Of a stretch of DNA of 64,000 bases, positions 27,809-36,677 are shown piece by piece. Source of the DNA: Bog-473 sp963840435. Its GTDB lineage: Bacteria; Actinomycetota; Acidimicrobiia; Acidimicrobiales; RAAP-2. Location: positions 1-64,000 of the forward strand of contig CAWIYY010000017.1 in the NCBI GenBank assembly GCA_963840435.1. The letters are read 5' to 3'. The position numbers and the translations under genes are program-made. The number at the start of each line of letters is the position of its first letter. Position 1 is the stretch's first letter. The notes beneath the pieces are model-generated. The model did not search any database, was not told where the DNA came from, and saw only the letters and a list, made by a program, of their open reading frames with translations.

Positions 27809-28816
27809 CTACCGACTCGGAAGCGAGTGCGGTAGCCCGAACCGTGGGAACGCGCTGTTGTCGAAGCGGGTCATGGCGCAGATCCGGCTCCCGGTGAGGG
27901 TCAGAACATAGAGGCCAGTCCCGTGGCGGATGCCGGTTGCGGGGCGTAGGTAGGCACCGAACGCCGGCTGGCCGTTGGCTCGCGTCGGCACGAGATCGAA
28001 CCGGCGGTCAGCGTCGAACAGGCTGGCGCAGAAGCGCGCAACGACGTCGCGGCCCTCGTATCCGAAGGGCATCGGCGGCATCGAGATGAAGACGTCGTCG
28101 GTCAGCAGATCCACGAGCGCAGCCAGATCGGCCGACTCCCACGCCCGGACGAACCTCGCGACGAGCGCATCTTCGATGGGTGAGCCAGCGGAGGGAGCCG
28201 CTTCGCAGTCGACAGTCGTCGCTAGCCGGCGTTGCAGGCTGGCACGGGCCCGTTTGAGTGCACTGTTGACCGATTCTGCGGTCGCGTCCAGCATGCCGGC
28301 CACCTCGCTCGCGTGGAATCCGAGGACGTCGCGCAGGACAAGCACGGCGAGTTGTCGAGGCGGCAGGACCTGTAGGGCAGTCACGAAGGCCAGCGAGACG
28401 GATTCGGTCTTCTCGTAGCGGGCCTCAGGACCGAGCGGCAGGTCGCTATAACCCTCGAGAAGGGCATCGGGATACGGTTCGAGCCAGAGAACTTCGCCGA
28501 GCGAGGTCGGCTCCGGCGGTTCAACCTTGGGCACGTCCCACTTCTTGGCCGGGCGCCGGCTGGCCGAGCGACGCGCGTCGAGACACCGGTTGGTGGCGAT
28601 CCGGTACAGCCAGGTGCGCAGCGAGGCGCGTCCCTCGAACCCTCCGAAGCCTTGCCAGGCGGCCAGCAGGGTGTCCTGCAGGGCGTCCTCAGCATCCTGG
28701 AAGGAACCAAGCATCCGGTAGCAGTGCACATGTAGCTCTCGACGGTACGGCTTGGTCAGCTCCGAGAACGCATCAGCGTCCCCGACCCGCGCTTTCGACA
28801 TCAGGTCGGATGTCAC
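27809..28816 (-). CDS. ECF RNA polymerase sigma factor with SnoaL-like C-terminal domain
   Basis: 335 aa from GTG 28816; an ATG at 28801 and longer open frame are less favoured. Region 2 is LTKPYRRELHVHCYRMLGSF then QDAEDALQDTLLAAW; region 4 is LPPRQLAVLVLRDVLGFHAS then EVAGMLDATAESVNSALKRA. The last 120 residues form a SnoaL/NTF2-like domain (VARFVRAWESADLAALVDLL), as in the SigX5/SigJ-type group where it can control activity without an anti-sigma factor. It is divergent from the RibD-like reductase gene, a likely target. Confidence 0.88.
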   Translation of the reverse strand: MTSDLMSKARVGDADAFSELTKPYRRELHVHCYRMLGSFQDAEDALQDTLLAAWQGFGGFEGRASLRTWLYRIATNRCLDARRSASRRPAKKWDVPKVEPPEPTSLGEVLWLEPYPDALLEGYSDLPLGPEARYEKTESVSLAFVTALQVLPPRQLAVLVLRDVLGFHASEVAGMLDATAESVNSALKRARASLQRRLATTVDCEAAPSAGSPIEDALVARFVRAWESADLAALVDLLTDDVFISMPPMPFGYEGRDVVARFCASLFDADRRFDLVPTRANGQPAFGAYLRPATGIRHGTGLYVLTLTGSRICAMTRFDNSAFPRFGLPHSLPSR

Positions 28817-28973
28817 CACCGTCGCGTCACCTTCTTTCTGGATGCTGTCGTAGTTCCATTCTGTATAGACGCCGGCCGGGGCGCGAACTGGGCGGTCTCC
28901 GGGCGCCCAGTTTCCCGGCGCCACGGCGTCTTTATCAGTGGCTCCAACAACGCTAACGATGAGGAGAAGCAAA

Positions 28974-29561
28974 ATGGGAAAGATCGTGATGAGCGGTCCG
29001 CAGAATGTCTCGCTCGATGGAGTGGTCCAAGACCCCGACGGTAAGGAGGACTTCAGGCTCGGCGGCTGGTTCGTCGAGTTTGGGGGGAAAGACCTCGAAG
29101 CGTGGAACAGGGTCGCGCTCGACGAGGCTCTGGCCGCCGAGGCTTGGCTGCTGGGTCGGCGGAGCTACGAGTTTTTCGGGACGCGGTGGCGCTCTCGGAG
29201 TGGCGAGCTTGCTGACAGGTTGAACGCGATGCCCAAGTACGTGGTGTCCTCCACCCTCGAACATCCGGATTGGAACAACTCGAGGGTTCTAAAAGGCGAT
29301 GTTGTGACCGAGGTCTCAAAGCTCAAGCAGGAACTCGACGGAGAAATAGTCGTCCCTGCCAGCTATCAGCTCGGCCGCACTCTGATGGAGCACGACTTGG
29401 TCGACGAGCTGCGGTTGGTCGTCTTTCCAGTCGTGCTCGGGGCTGGCGACCGCTTCTTTGGCGAGACCGGCGGCAAAAGGCCGATGCGCCTCGTCAGCAC
29501 CCAGACGATCGGTGACGGCCTCGTCCTCCTCACCTACGAGTTGCTCCTCCGAGACGCTTAA
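28974..29561 (+). CDS. Dihydrofolate-reductase-like (RibD C-terminal domain) protein
   Basis: 195 aa from ATG 28974, with GAGGAG 7 bases upstream. The start VMSGPQNVSLDGVVQDPDG, the block AWLLGRRSYEFF and the C-terminal LVVFPVVLGAGDRFF are the RibD-C/YyaP signature. Such proteins have the DHFR fold and are thought to use NADPH, but most have no proven substrate. The divergent ECF sigma gene suggests stress-linked expression. Confidence 0.85.
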   Translation: MGKIVMSGPQNVSLDGVVQDPDGKEDFRLGGWFVEFGGKDLEAWNRVALDEALAAEAWLLGRRSYEFFGTRWRSRSGELADRLNAMPKYVVSSTLEHPDWNNSRVLKGDVVTEVSKLKQELDGEIVVPASYQLGRTLMEHDLVDELRLVVFPVVLGAGDRFFGETGGKRPMRLVSTQTIGDGLVLLTYELLLRDA

Positions 29562-29703
29562 CCCCTCCGCTCACGGGGCAGCGAGCCGTGACGCGCCATG
29601 GGATCGATCGTCCACAGGTCGTTCAAACGAGCTCGTCAAGCTCATTCGTCGCTTCGGAAGGATCCTGAGGGCGTCGGTCACATCGCCGAGAGGTGCCCGT
29701 GAT

Positions 29704-30423
29704 CTATTTGGGGAGCATCGTGGCGAGGCCATCGAGTACTCGCTCGAGACCCATGTCGAAGCCGTGCGTAAGCCAGTCGGGATCGTGGGGTGCGCGAGCA
29801 TCAAGGACGACGCGAGTGAGGAGTGGAAAGTCACCGCTGACGATCAGACTCTCGATGTAGGGGGCCTGGACTCGCATCCATTCCTCTTGGTCGAGACCGG
29901 AGCGACGGACTGCCTCCTGCTCTGAGAGCTCTTCGAGTGTGCGACCACGGATGAATGCATCGAGCGTCTCGATCATCACGAGCATCTCGTCGATCTCGAG
30001 GCCAAGACCGTCGATGGAGCTGAGGACCTGTTCGTAGAGCCGAGCAGTGTTCGGTCCAAGATTGCGTCGGCCGGCGCCCTGAACAGCGATCCAGGGGTGG
30101 CGGAGGGTCATCGCCCGCAGGCCGCGAGCGAACGAGCGAAGATCCTCGCGCCAGTCCCCCCGTACCTCGAACTGCAGGTCGTACCCCATCACCGCGTCGA
30201 ACATCAGGTCAATTAGTTCGTCTTTGCGGGCCACGTAGCGGTAGAGCGATGCCGCTCCGACCCCGAGCTCGACCGCCAGGGCCCGCATCGAGACCGCCTC
30301 GATACCCAGCGAGTCGGCCAGTAACACCGCGGCCCGGGTGATCTCCTCGCGTGAGAGCGAGGGGGCGGGACCGCGAGCTGCCCGCTCGGGACGATCCCAG
30401 ATGACACCACGACTCGAACTCAT
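29704..30423 (-). CDS. TetR-family regulator (TetR_C-type) of the adjacent MFS pump
   Basis: 239 aa from ATG 30423. The HTH is SREEITRAAVLLADSLGIEA then VSMRALAVELGVGAASLYRY, followed by VARKDELI. The C-terminal domain (MTLRHPWIAVQGAGRRNLGP then NTARLYEQVL) is the TetR_C form that binds cationic or aromatic drugs. Its start is 65 bases from that of the MFS gene, with duplicated operators between them, so it most likely represses both genes until an inducer binds. Confidence 0.9.
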   Translation of the reverse strand: MSSSRGVIWDRPERAARGPAPSLSREEITRAAVLLADSLGIEAVSMRALAVELGVGAASLYRYVARKDELIDLMFDAVMGYDLQFEVRGDWREDLRSFARGLRAMTLRHPWIAVQGAGRRNLGPNTARLYEQVLSSIDGLGLEIDEMLVMIETLDAFIRGRTLEELSEQEAVRRSGLDQEEWMRVQAPYIESLIVSGDFPLLTRVVLDARAPHDPDWLTHGFDMGLERVLDGLATMLPK

Positions 30424-30477
30424 TGCGAACAGTGTACTCAGTCTGCTACTGTGATAACTGCGAACGGCGTACTCAGT
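30424..30477. promoter_or_regulatory. Duplicated 19-bp operator between TetR and MFS genes
   Basis: TGCGAACAGTGTACTCAGT at 30424-30442 recurs at 30459-30477 with 17 of 19 bases identical. The copies are 35 bases apart start to start, in the same orientation. Each copy is an imperfect palindrome around its centre. The first copy touches the regulator's ATG and the second ends 10 bases before the MFS ATG, so one site could control each divergent promoter. Confidence 0.7.
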
Positions 30478-30487
30478 AAGGGCCACT

Positions 30488-31954
30488 ATGGAATCGGTTG
30501 TAGACGCAGGAACGTTGGTCCAGGCCGAACGGCTGGCGGAGCCCTCTGGCGGCGGTCCCCGCCCAGCTCCGCGCAACCCACTGCGCTGGTTCGTCTTCGC
30601 TGTCGTGATCGCCGCCAACATCATGGATCTGATGGACGCGACGATCGTGAACGTCGCCGGCCCATCGATCCGGGCGGCGCTCGGGGGCAGTGCCTCCACC
30701 CTGCAGTGGCTGCCCGCCGGCTACACGCTCGCGTTCGCGGTGCTCCTGATCACCGGGGCCCGCCTAGGCGACATGTTCGGTCGCCGCCGCCTGTTCCTCA
30801 TCGGTTCGGCCGGCTTCACGGTGATGTCCGCCGCCTGCGCAATTGCGCCCTCGCCGGCGGTGCTGATCGCCTTCCGCGTGCTGCAGGGCTCGTTCGGAGC
30901 CCTGATGATCCCCCAAGGGTTCGGGATGCTCAAGGAGGTCTTCGACCAGGAAGAGATGACCAAGGTGTTCGGCGCCTTCGGCCCGATGATGGGTCTCTCG
31001 ATCCTCGCTGCGCCGATACTCGCAGGTGCGCTGGTGGAGGCCAATCTGTGGGGGATCGGATGGCGGCTGGTCTTCCTCATCAACGTACCGGTCGGCATCG
31101 CCGCGTTCGCCGGCGCGGTCCGAGTGCTGCCGCGGACTGTCGCTCATCCGGGCATCCGTCTCGATATTGGCGGAATGGTGTTGATCGGCGTCGCACTGAC
31201 GGCGATCATCTACCCGCTGATCCAGGGCCGCGCCGACGGGTGGACGGCCTCGACCTTTGGCTGTCTCGCTGCTGGAGCGGCGCTACTCGGCGTGTTCGTG
31301 CTGTGGGAGCGCCGCCGTGGCCCTGATGCGCTGATCGAGCCTGGGCTTTTGGCCAACCGCACTTACACCAGCGGGATCCTGGTCGCACTCGCTTTCTTCG
31401 GCGCGTTCGGCGGCTTGCTGCTCTGCGTCTCTCTGTTCACCCAGCTGGGCGAGCATTTCTCACCGATCCACGCTGGGTTGACTCTGATGGCCATGGTCGT
31501 CGGCATGATCGTCGGGATGGGTGTCGGGCTTGCACTTGTCGGGCGGCTCGGGCGTCATCTGCTTCACCTCGGTGTCGTGATCGTGATGGCGGGCACCATC
31601 ATTCTGGCCGTCACGGTGACAGGTGCCCGCACGGTCTCAACGCTGGACCTCGCCCCCGGACTGTTCCTGATCGGACTCGGTGCCGGAGCGAGCATCGGCC
31701 AGCTGTTCGACTTCATTCTGGCGGGAGTCGGGATGGACGAAGTTGGCTCAGCCTCCGGTGTGCTCGAGGCCGTCCAGCAGCTCTCCAGCGCCCTGGGCGT
31801 CGCCGTGCTGGGAACGATCTTCTTCGCTTCGTTCGATTCGCACTATCCAACCCACGCCCTTGCGGTCACTGCGTGGGGTTGCCTGGTGCCGCTGGTTGTC
31901 ACCTTCATGCTGGTGCTCAAATTACCGATGCAGGCCCGCGAGCCACAGATCTGA
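30488..31954 (+). CDS. MFS drug-efflux transporter (DHA2/EmrB-QacA type)
   Basis: 488 aa with 14 predicted membrane helices. Motif A is present (ITGARLGDMFGRRRLFLIGS), and motif C occurs in GPMMGLSILAAPILAGALVE. DHA2 pumps expel cationic and aromatic drugs using the proton gradient. The divergent TetR regulator and the double operator strongly suggest induction by its own substrate. Confidence 0.92.
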   Translation: MESVVDAGTLVQAERLAEPSGGGPRPAPRNPLRWFVFAVVIAANIMDLMDATIVNVAGPSIRAALGGSASTLQWLPAGYTLAFAVLLITGARLGDMFGRRRLFLIGSAGFTVMSAACAIAPSPAVLIAFRVLQGSFGALMIPQGFGMLKEVFDQEEMTKVFGAFGPMMGLSILAAPILAGALVEANLWGIGWRLVFLINVPVGIAAFAGAVRVLPRTVAHPGIRLDIGGMVLIGVALTAIIYPLIQGRADGWTASTFGCLAAGAALLGVFVLWERRRGPDALIEPGLLANRTYTSGILVALAFFGAFGGLLLCVSLFTQLGEHFSPIHAGLTLMAMVVGMIVGMGVGLALVGRLGRHLLHLGVVIVMAGTIILAVTVTGARTVSTLDLAPGLFLIGLGAGASIGQLFDFILAGVGMDEVGSASGVLEAVQQLSSALGVAVLGTIFFASFDSHYPTHALAVTAWGCLVPLVVTFMLVLKLPMQAREPQI

Positions 31955-32080
31955 TGGCCCCAGGCACCACGGCGCAACGCGCCAGAAGTCACATCGTGAA
32001 ATCCTTTCGTCGGCAAGCAAATAGATGAGGTTCCCTCATCCGCTACGGCCACTCTGTCGACGGACGAAGCGGGATGCGAA

Positions 32081-33670
32081 CTAGACGGGTGGCCTTTCGT
32101 CGGCCATCTCCCGCAGTTTGTTCTTGAGGATCTTGTCTAAGGTCCCGGTGGGGAAGTCGTCCACGTAGTAGATCGCCCGCGGAACCTTGAAGTCCGCCAG
32201 CTTGCCCTTGCAGGTCTCGATGACTTGCTGTTCCAAAGTGGCATCGTCGGCGGCGCCCGGACTCTTGACGACGAAAGCCACGGCGACCTGGTTCAGCCAG
32301 TCGTGGTGTTTACCGACAACCTGCACCCGGGCTACCCCCGGCACCTGGCCGACCACCTCCTCGACTTGGCGGGCGGAGACGTTCTCACCGCCCACCTTGA
32401 GAAGGTCCTTGTCTCGTTCTCTGTAGAACACGTTTCCGCCAGGCCCCTGCATCACGATGTCCCCAGTCTTGAACCAGCCATCCTCGAAGGCGGCCTGATT
32501 GGCTTCGGGACTGTCGAAGTACTCCAGGAAGAGTTGTACGCCTCTGGTGCCTCGCAGCCAGAGTTCCCCCGGCTCGCCCTCCTCGCAGAGGCGCCCGGTC
32601 TCCTCGTCGACAATGGCGATCTCGTAACCGTGGGCGATGCGACCCATGGAGCCGGGAAGGAGGGCTTCGGACGGCTTACCGTTGATCGCGTGGGTCACAG
32701 TTTCGGTCATGCCGTACGCGGCATAGACCGAGAGACCGAACTGGCGGTCCCAGTCCGGCATCAACGCGCCGAAGACTCCGACCCGCAGATCGGTCTGACT
32801 TGGGCGGTCGGCGAAAGCAGGTATGCAGAACGGCATCAGCGAAATATGGGTGATCCGTTGCCGGATTACGACGTCCCAGAAGCGGCTGGTCGACCATTTG
32901 GGCACGAGCACCGCGGTGGCCCCGACGCCGAGTACGGAGAAGAAGGACCAGCTTTGGGCGTTCACGTGGAAGAAGGGCAAGTAGATGAGGTAGCGGCTGT
33001 CCGGATCGAGATCGATATTCCTCGGGCCGACGCGGCTTGCCCAGATGGCGTTGGCGTGGGTGTGGACGACCGCCTTGGGTAGGTTTGTGGTCCCCGAGGT
33101 GTACATGATCCCGAAGGGCAGGCCGGGTTCGGGGGCGCGGCCAGCGAACGTCTCGTCGGCCAGGAGTGAGTCGAAGTGATCACCGCCGGCAGCGGTGGAG
33201 TCCACACCGGGTTCTCCACCGTCGTCAGGGGTGACGGCGATCCACTTGAGGTCTGGCCCGGCATCGGCCACGAGTGCTGCGTATTTCGGCTGTGTGATGG
33301 CCGCAGTACATCCCGCTTTCTCAATGAAGTAACTGACCTCGCTGGCCACCGAGCGGGTGTTGGTCGTGACCGCGACGGCGCCGGCCACGGCACACCCGAG
33401 CCACGAGATCACGAACTCAGGGCTGTTCTCGGCGTGGATCAGTACTCGGTCACCTTTGGAGATTCCACGCCGCGTCAGACCGGCGGCGATCCGCCACACG
33501 TGGTCGCGCATCTGGCGGTAGGTCCATGTGCGAATCGAGCCGCCAGGCGGATCCCAGACCAGGAGCGGATGGTCGGGGCGGCGTTCCGCCCAGTAGGCAA
33601 GCAGCCAGGGCAGGTCCTGTCCGTGTGTCTGCAGCTCAATTAATGCCTCGCGGTCGAGTCCGACTGCCAT
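32081..33670 (-). CDS. AMP-dependent acyl-CoA synthetase/ligase
   Basis: 529 aa from ATG 33670, with GGGAGGAG 6 bases upstream; the open frame extends further but lacks a better start. The P-loop reads YTSGTTNLPKAVVHTH (Asn where Gly is usual), followed by YGMTETV, GWFKTGDIV and RDKDLLKVGGENVSARQVEE. The C-terminal catalytic Lys is in TGTLDKILKNKLRE. It adenylates a carboxylic acid and transfers it to CoA. It resembles carnitine/crotonobetaine-type ligases, but the acid is unknown. It is divergent from the MarR operon. Confidence 0.92.
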   Translation of the reverse strand: MAVGLDREALIELQTHGQDLPWLLAYWAERRPDHPLLVWDPPGGSIRTWTYRQMRDHVWRIAAGLTRRGISKGDRVLIHAENSPEFVISWLGCAVAGAVAVTTNTRSVASEVSYFIEKAGCTAAITQPKYAALVADAGPDLKWIAVTPDDGGEPGVDSTAAGGDHFDSLLADETFAGRAPEPGLPFGIMYTSGTTNLPKAVVHTHANAIWASRVGPRNIDLDPDSRYLIYLPFFHVNAQSWSFFSVLGVGATAVLVPKWSTSRFWDVVIRQRITHISLMPFCIPAFADRPSQTDLRVGVFGALMPDWDRQFGLSVYAAYGMTETVTHAINGKPSEALLPGSMGRIAHGYEIAIVDEETGRLCEEGEPGELWLRGTRGVQLFLEYFDSPEANQAAFEDGWFKTGDIVMQGPGGNVFYRERDKDLLKVGGENVSARQVEEVVGQVPGVARVQVVGKHHDWLNQVAVAFVVKSPGAADDATLEQQVIETCKGKLADFKVPRAIYYVDDFPTGTLDKILKNKLREMADERPPV

Positions 33671-33865
33671 GCGAGTCTCCTCCCTGGTCGGAACTCGGGG
33701 GACGGTACCAAGCGGAAGAACTCGTCGCAGCCCGAGCGGGTCGTATGTCGCGACGGAATCAACTCGAGCCCGTTCGGCGACGTTTCCGTGCCCGCTTGAG
33801 GCCACTTGTTCGGCTAGCAGTCTCGATGGTGAGTCCAAACTGTGCGGCCCCGGAAGCGAAAGTAA

Positions 33866-33900
33866 TTGACAGAGTCTTACAACTATCTGCTACGTTGCAA
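33866..33900 (+). promoter_or_regulatory. Promoter and MarR-type operator upstream of the 33904 operon
   Basis: TTGACA at 33866-33871 is a good -35. TTACAAC (33877-33883) and GTTGCAA (33894-33900) form an inverted repeat matching at 6 of 7 positions with 10 bases between, the shape used by MarR regulators. It ends three bases before the MarR GTG, and no ribosome site is visible, so the transcript may be leaderless and autorepressed. Confidence 0.55.
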
Positions 33901-33903
33901 GGC

Positions 33904-34419
33904 GTGCCAACGGGCGCTGCCGACCTACCGGAGGACGAGCTGGAACCGATCGAGCATGCACTGCGGCAGCTCTTCCGGCTGAACGCCAGCCGTAAGGTCC
34001 ACAATCGCCAGGCCGCCGCAGCGGGGATCGTTATCTCACAGCCGGGACTCCAGCTGTTGCGGCGCATTCAGGAGGATGAAGGCCTGCAGATCGGCGAGCT
34101 CGCCCGGCTGACTGACATGGATCCCGCCGCCGCGGGACGGCAGCTGGCGCAACTGGTCGAGGACGGACTGGTCACCCGGGAAAAGGCGTCCGATGACGGT
34201 CGCGCCGTCGTCGTCCGGATCACTCCCCGGGGGGCCGAGGTACGTCGCAGTCTCAGCGTTGTGGCAGAGCGCCACATGTCCGACGTCCTCTCCGGATGGT
34301 CGGCCACTGATCGAAGGCACCTGGCCGAGCTGTTGCCGCGCTTGGTGGATGGGTTGCGCAGCGTCTCCTACCGTCCTGAACGTGATGCCGACCCGGCGAG
34401 GCAGGTTCGGTCGGCATGA
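33904..34419 (+). CDS. MarR-family transcriptional regulator
   Basis: 171 aa from GTG 33904 (ATG 33826 is an upstream alternative, but the operator would then lie inside the gene). The winged helix reads LQIGELARLTDMDPAAAGRQ then LAQLVEDGLVTREKASDDGR, with the wing AVVVRITPRGAEV. The stop overlaps the ATG of the amidohydrolase gene (ATGA), which makes it the first gene of a coupled operon. It probably senses a substrate or product of that pathway, and may also control the divergent acyl-CoA synthetase. Confidence 0.88.
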   Translation: MPTGAADLPEDELEPIEHALRQLFRLNASRKVHNRQAAAAGIVISQPGLQLLRRIQEDEGLQIGELARLTDMDPAAAGRQLAQLVEDGLVTREKASDDGRAVVVRITPRGAEVRRSLSVVAERHMSDVLSGWSATDRRHLAELLPRLVDGLRSVSYRPERDADPARQVRSA

Positions 34420-35285
34420 TGCCGTCTGACATCGGCGTGGTCGACCTCATGATCGGCTTCCCGAGTTCGGACGCTCGAAGGAAATACGAGTCTCTGCGCG
34501 TCCTGGCCAAAGACGCAGAGAGCCAGGGGATGGAGTTCCCAGCGGAGTACATCTTCAAGGACGTGCCAGACCACTTAGACCCCGAACAGGATCCTGTGGC
34601 AGTCACGCTGGAGGCCATGGACAGACACGGGATTGCCATCGGACTTGCGGGTCTCGGCAACCCAGCGACAGTCGATGCCCTCCGTCGACACCCGGACCGC
34701 TTCGTCTCCGGATTGGAGGTCGATCCAAACGATATCGGTGGGACGGTCCGGGCCATCCGGGACGCTCACGCGGCCATCGGCATCGTCGCCGTCACGACCT
34801 TTCCTGCGGGTTGCAACCCGCAGGTGCCGGTGAGTGACCGGCGGTACTACCCGGTGTACCAAACCTGCGTCGATCTGGACTTGCCAATTGTGGTGAACGC
34901 CGGCATCGCTGGGCCACGAGTCCCGTCAGAGTGCCAGCACGTCATGCACTTCGACCAGGTCTGCTATGACTTCCCTGACCTTCGCATTGTGATGCGGCAC
35001 GGCGCAGAGCCCTGGGAAGACCTGGCCGTGAAGCTGATGATCAAGTGGCCTGGCTTGCACTACATGACCTCAGCGTTCGCTCCGAAGTATTACCCCTCTG
35101 CGATCGTTGAGTACGCCAATACGCGGGGCACCGAAAAGGTCATGTATGCGGGCTACTACCCCATGGGGCTCGACTTGGACCGGATCTTCGCCGAGCTGCC
35201 GAAAGTACCTTTCCGCGACCATGTGTGGTCGTACTTCCTGCGCGAGAACGCGATGACAGTCTTCAAGCTCAGGGGTCGCAGATGA
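34416..35285 (+). CDS. Amidohydrolase-family protein (atypical metal site)
   Basis: 289 aa. It is a TIM-barrel amidohydrolase_2-type protein: PIVVNAGIAGPRVPSECQ and the block VMRHGAEPWEDLAVKLM are family landmarks. The usual N-terminal HxH is missing (VVDLMIGFPSS), and the late Asp region reads MYAGYYPMGLDLDRI, so most metal ligands of classic members are absent. I recognise this as a recurrent actinobacterial subgroup with these same features. ATG 34416 overlaps the MarR stop, and the stop overlaps the next ATG. Confidence 0.75.
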   Translation: MMPSDIGVVDLMIGFPSSDARRKYESLRVLAKDAESQGMEFPAEYIFKDVPDHLDPEQDPVAVTLEAMDRHGIAIGLAGLGNPATVDALRRHPDRFVSGLEVDPNDIGGTVRAIRDAHAAIGIVAVTTFPAGCNPQVPVSDRRYYPVYQTCVDLDLPIVVNAGIAGPRVPSECQHVMHFDQVCYDFPDLRIVMRHGAEPWEDLAVKLMIKWPGLHYMTSAFAPKYYPSAIVEYANTRGTEKVMYAGYYPMGLDLDRIFAELPKVPFRDHVWSYFLRENAMTVFKLRGRR

Positions 35286-36496
35286 CCGCGACGAGAAAAA
35301 TCCCCTACGCCGGCAGTTTGCACGATGAGCAGGAGGTGACCGCAGTGTGCGAGGTGCTGAGAGGCGGTCCCCAGGCGCTACGCATCGGCCGCCACGTGCG
35401 CGAGTTTGAGCAGCGCATCGCCGAGCTCTTCGGCAAACGCAGGGGCATCATGTGCAACTCCGGGTCGTCCGCTCTGTACCTCGCCGTGGAGCTTCTTGAT
35501 CTTTCGCCAGGGGATGAGGTCATCACTTCGGCCCTCACTTTCTCCACCGATGTGGCGCCCCTTGTGCGGGCGGGCGTGACTCCTGCCTATGTGGATGTCG
35601 AGCCCGACACGTACAACGTCGACACAGGCGGGATCCTTGAGATGATTGGTCCCCGCACCAAAGCGATCTTGGTGCCCAACTTGATCGGGAACGCTCCCGA
35701 CTGGGACGCCATCCGGGCCTTGGCCGACGAGCACGGCCTGCTGATTGTGGAGGACTCTTGCGACGCGCTCGGAGCCACCCTCCGAGGGAGCCCGACCGGC
35801 ACCCGCTCGGACATTTCGGTGACGTCCTTCGCTCTGAGCCACATCATCACCGCGGCGGGCACCGGGGGCATGGTCTGCCTGGATGACGACAGGTTGTCCG
35901 ATCGCTGTCTACTGCTGAGACGGTGGGGTCGTCGGTCGGAGGTCCAGCTCTTCGGGTCGGCCAAAGGGACCGGTAGTCGGTTCTTCTCCTCCATCGACGA
36001 CGGCTCGCTGGAGTACGACAACCTCTTCATCTTCGACGAGATCGGATGGAATTTCGAGCCCTCAGAGCTCTCCGCGGCCTTTGGCCTGGTGCAGCTGGAC
36101 AAGCTGAAGGTGAATCTGGACACTCGGAAGCGGAACTTCACGAGGCTGCATGAGCACTTCTCTCGGCGCTCGGACGTGTTCGCACTGGCCCGTACGACGC
36201 CCGAGCTCGACACGGCCTGGCACATGTTCCCGCTGCGCATCCGCCCTGATTCAGGCATACAGCGCGCGGCCTTCCAAGAGCACATGGAGCGCCATGGCGT
36301 CGACACCCGCATGGTGTGGACGGGCAATATCACCCGCCAGCCCGCGTTCCGCAATGTCCCCTGCCGCGTCCCCGCGGGCGGGCTGCCCCGCGCCGACGAC
36401 GTCATGGAGCAGGGGATCGTGTTGCCCTCAAACCACGCTCTCTCCGGCGACGACATCGACTACATCTGGCACACTGCGGAAGCATTTCTGCAATGA
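35282..36496 (+). CDS. DegT/DnrJ/EryC1/StrS-fold PLP enzyme with His at the PLP-Lys site
   Basis: 404 aa from ATG 35282. PLP-fold marks include CNSGSSALYLAVELLDLSPG, VEDSCDALGATLRG and the active loop TSFALSHIITAAGTGGMV. The residue that forms the Schiff base in aminotransferases (Lys) is His here, as in the sugar dehydratases RfbH/E1 and ColD. The Cys cluster that carries the 2Fe-2S centre in RfbH/E1 is not present after LRRWGR, which is closer to ColD. A PLP- or PMP-dependent dehydration is thus more likely than transamination. It overlaps both neighbours by ATGA. Confidence 0.8.
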   Translation: MTATRKIPYAGSLHDEQEVTAVCEVLRGGPQALRIGRHVREFEQRIAELFGKRRGIMCNSGSSALYLAVELLDLSPGDEVITSALTFSTDVAPLVRAGVTPAYVDVEPDTYNVDTGGILEMIGPRTKAILVPNLIGNAPDWDAIRALADEHGLLIVEDSCDALGATLRGSPTGTRSDISVTSFALSHIITAAGTGGMVCLDDDRLSDRCLLLRRWGRRSEVQLFGSAKGTGSRFFSSIDDGSLEYDNLFIFDEIGWNFEPSELSAAFGLVQLDKLKVNLDTRKRNFTRLHEHFSRRSDVFALARTTPELDTAWHMFPLRIRPDSGIQRAAFQEHMERHGVDTRMVWTGNITRQPAFRNVPCRVPAGGLPRADDVMEQGIVLPSNHALSGDDIDYIWHTAEAFLQ

Positions 36497-36675
36497 GCTT
36501 CGGCGAAGAGCTCGTGCTTGCTTCGGCAGACGGTAAGTACGACGAACATCAGATATTGCCGACGAAGCCCAGCGACTACTTCGCCCGCAACTGCCGGTGC
36601 ACGTTCACCGAGCTTTCCATTCTGTACCTGGGCCTCCCTGAGGGGAACCGTTCACCCGCGTTCATCCGGGCCTGA
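36493..36675 (+). CDS. Small coupled ORF, possible amidohydrolase fragment
   Basis: 60 aa. ATG overlaps the stop of the PLP-enzyme gene (ATGA), and the stop lies two bases before the SDR GTG, so it is part of the operon by layout. The segment ILPTKPSDYFARNCRCTF resembles the C-terminal LPSEYFRxxxxxTF strand found in amidohydrolase_2 proteins. It could be the remnant of a second amidohydrolase or a genuine small subunit. No other feature is seen. Confidence 0.45.
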   Translation: MSFGEELVLASADGKYDEHQILPTKPSDYFARNCRCTFTELSILYLGLPEGNRSPAFIRA

Positions 36676-36677
36676 GC

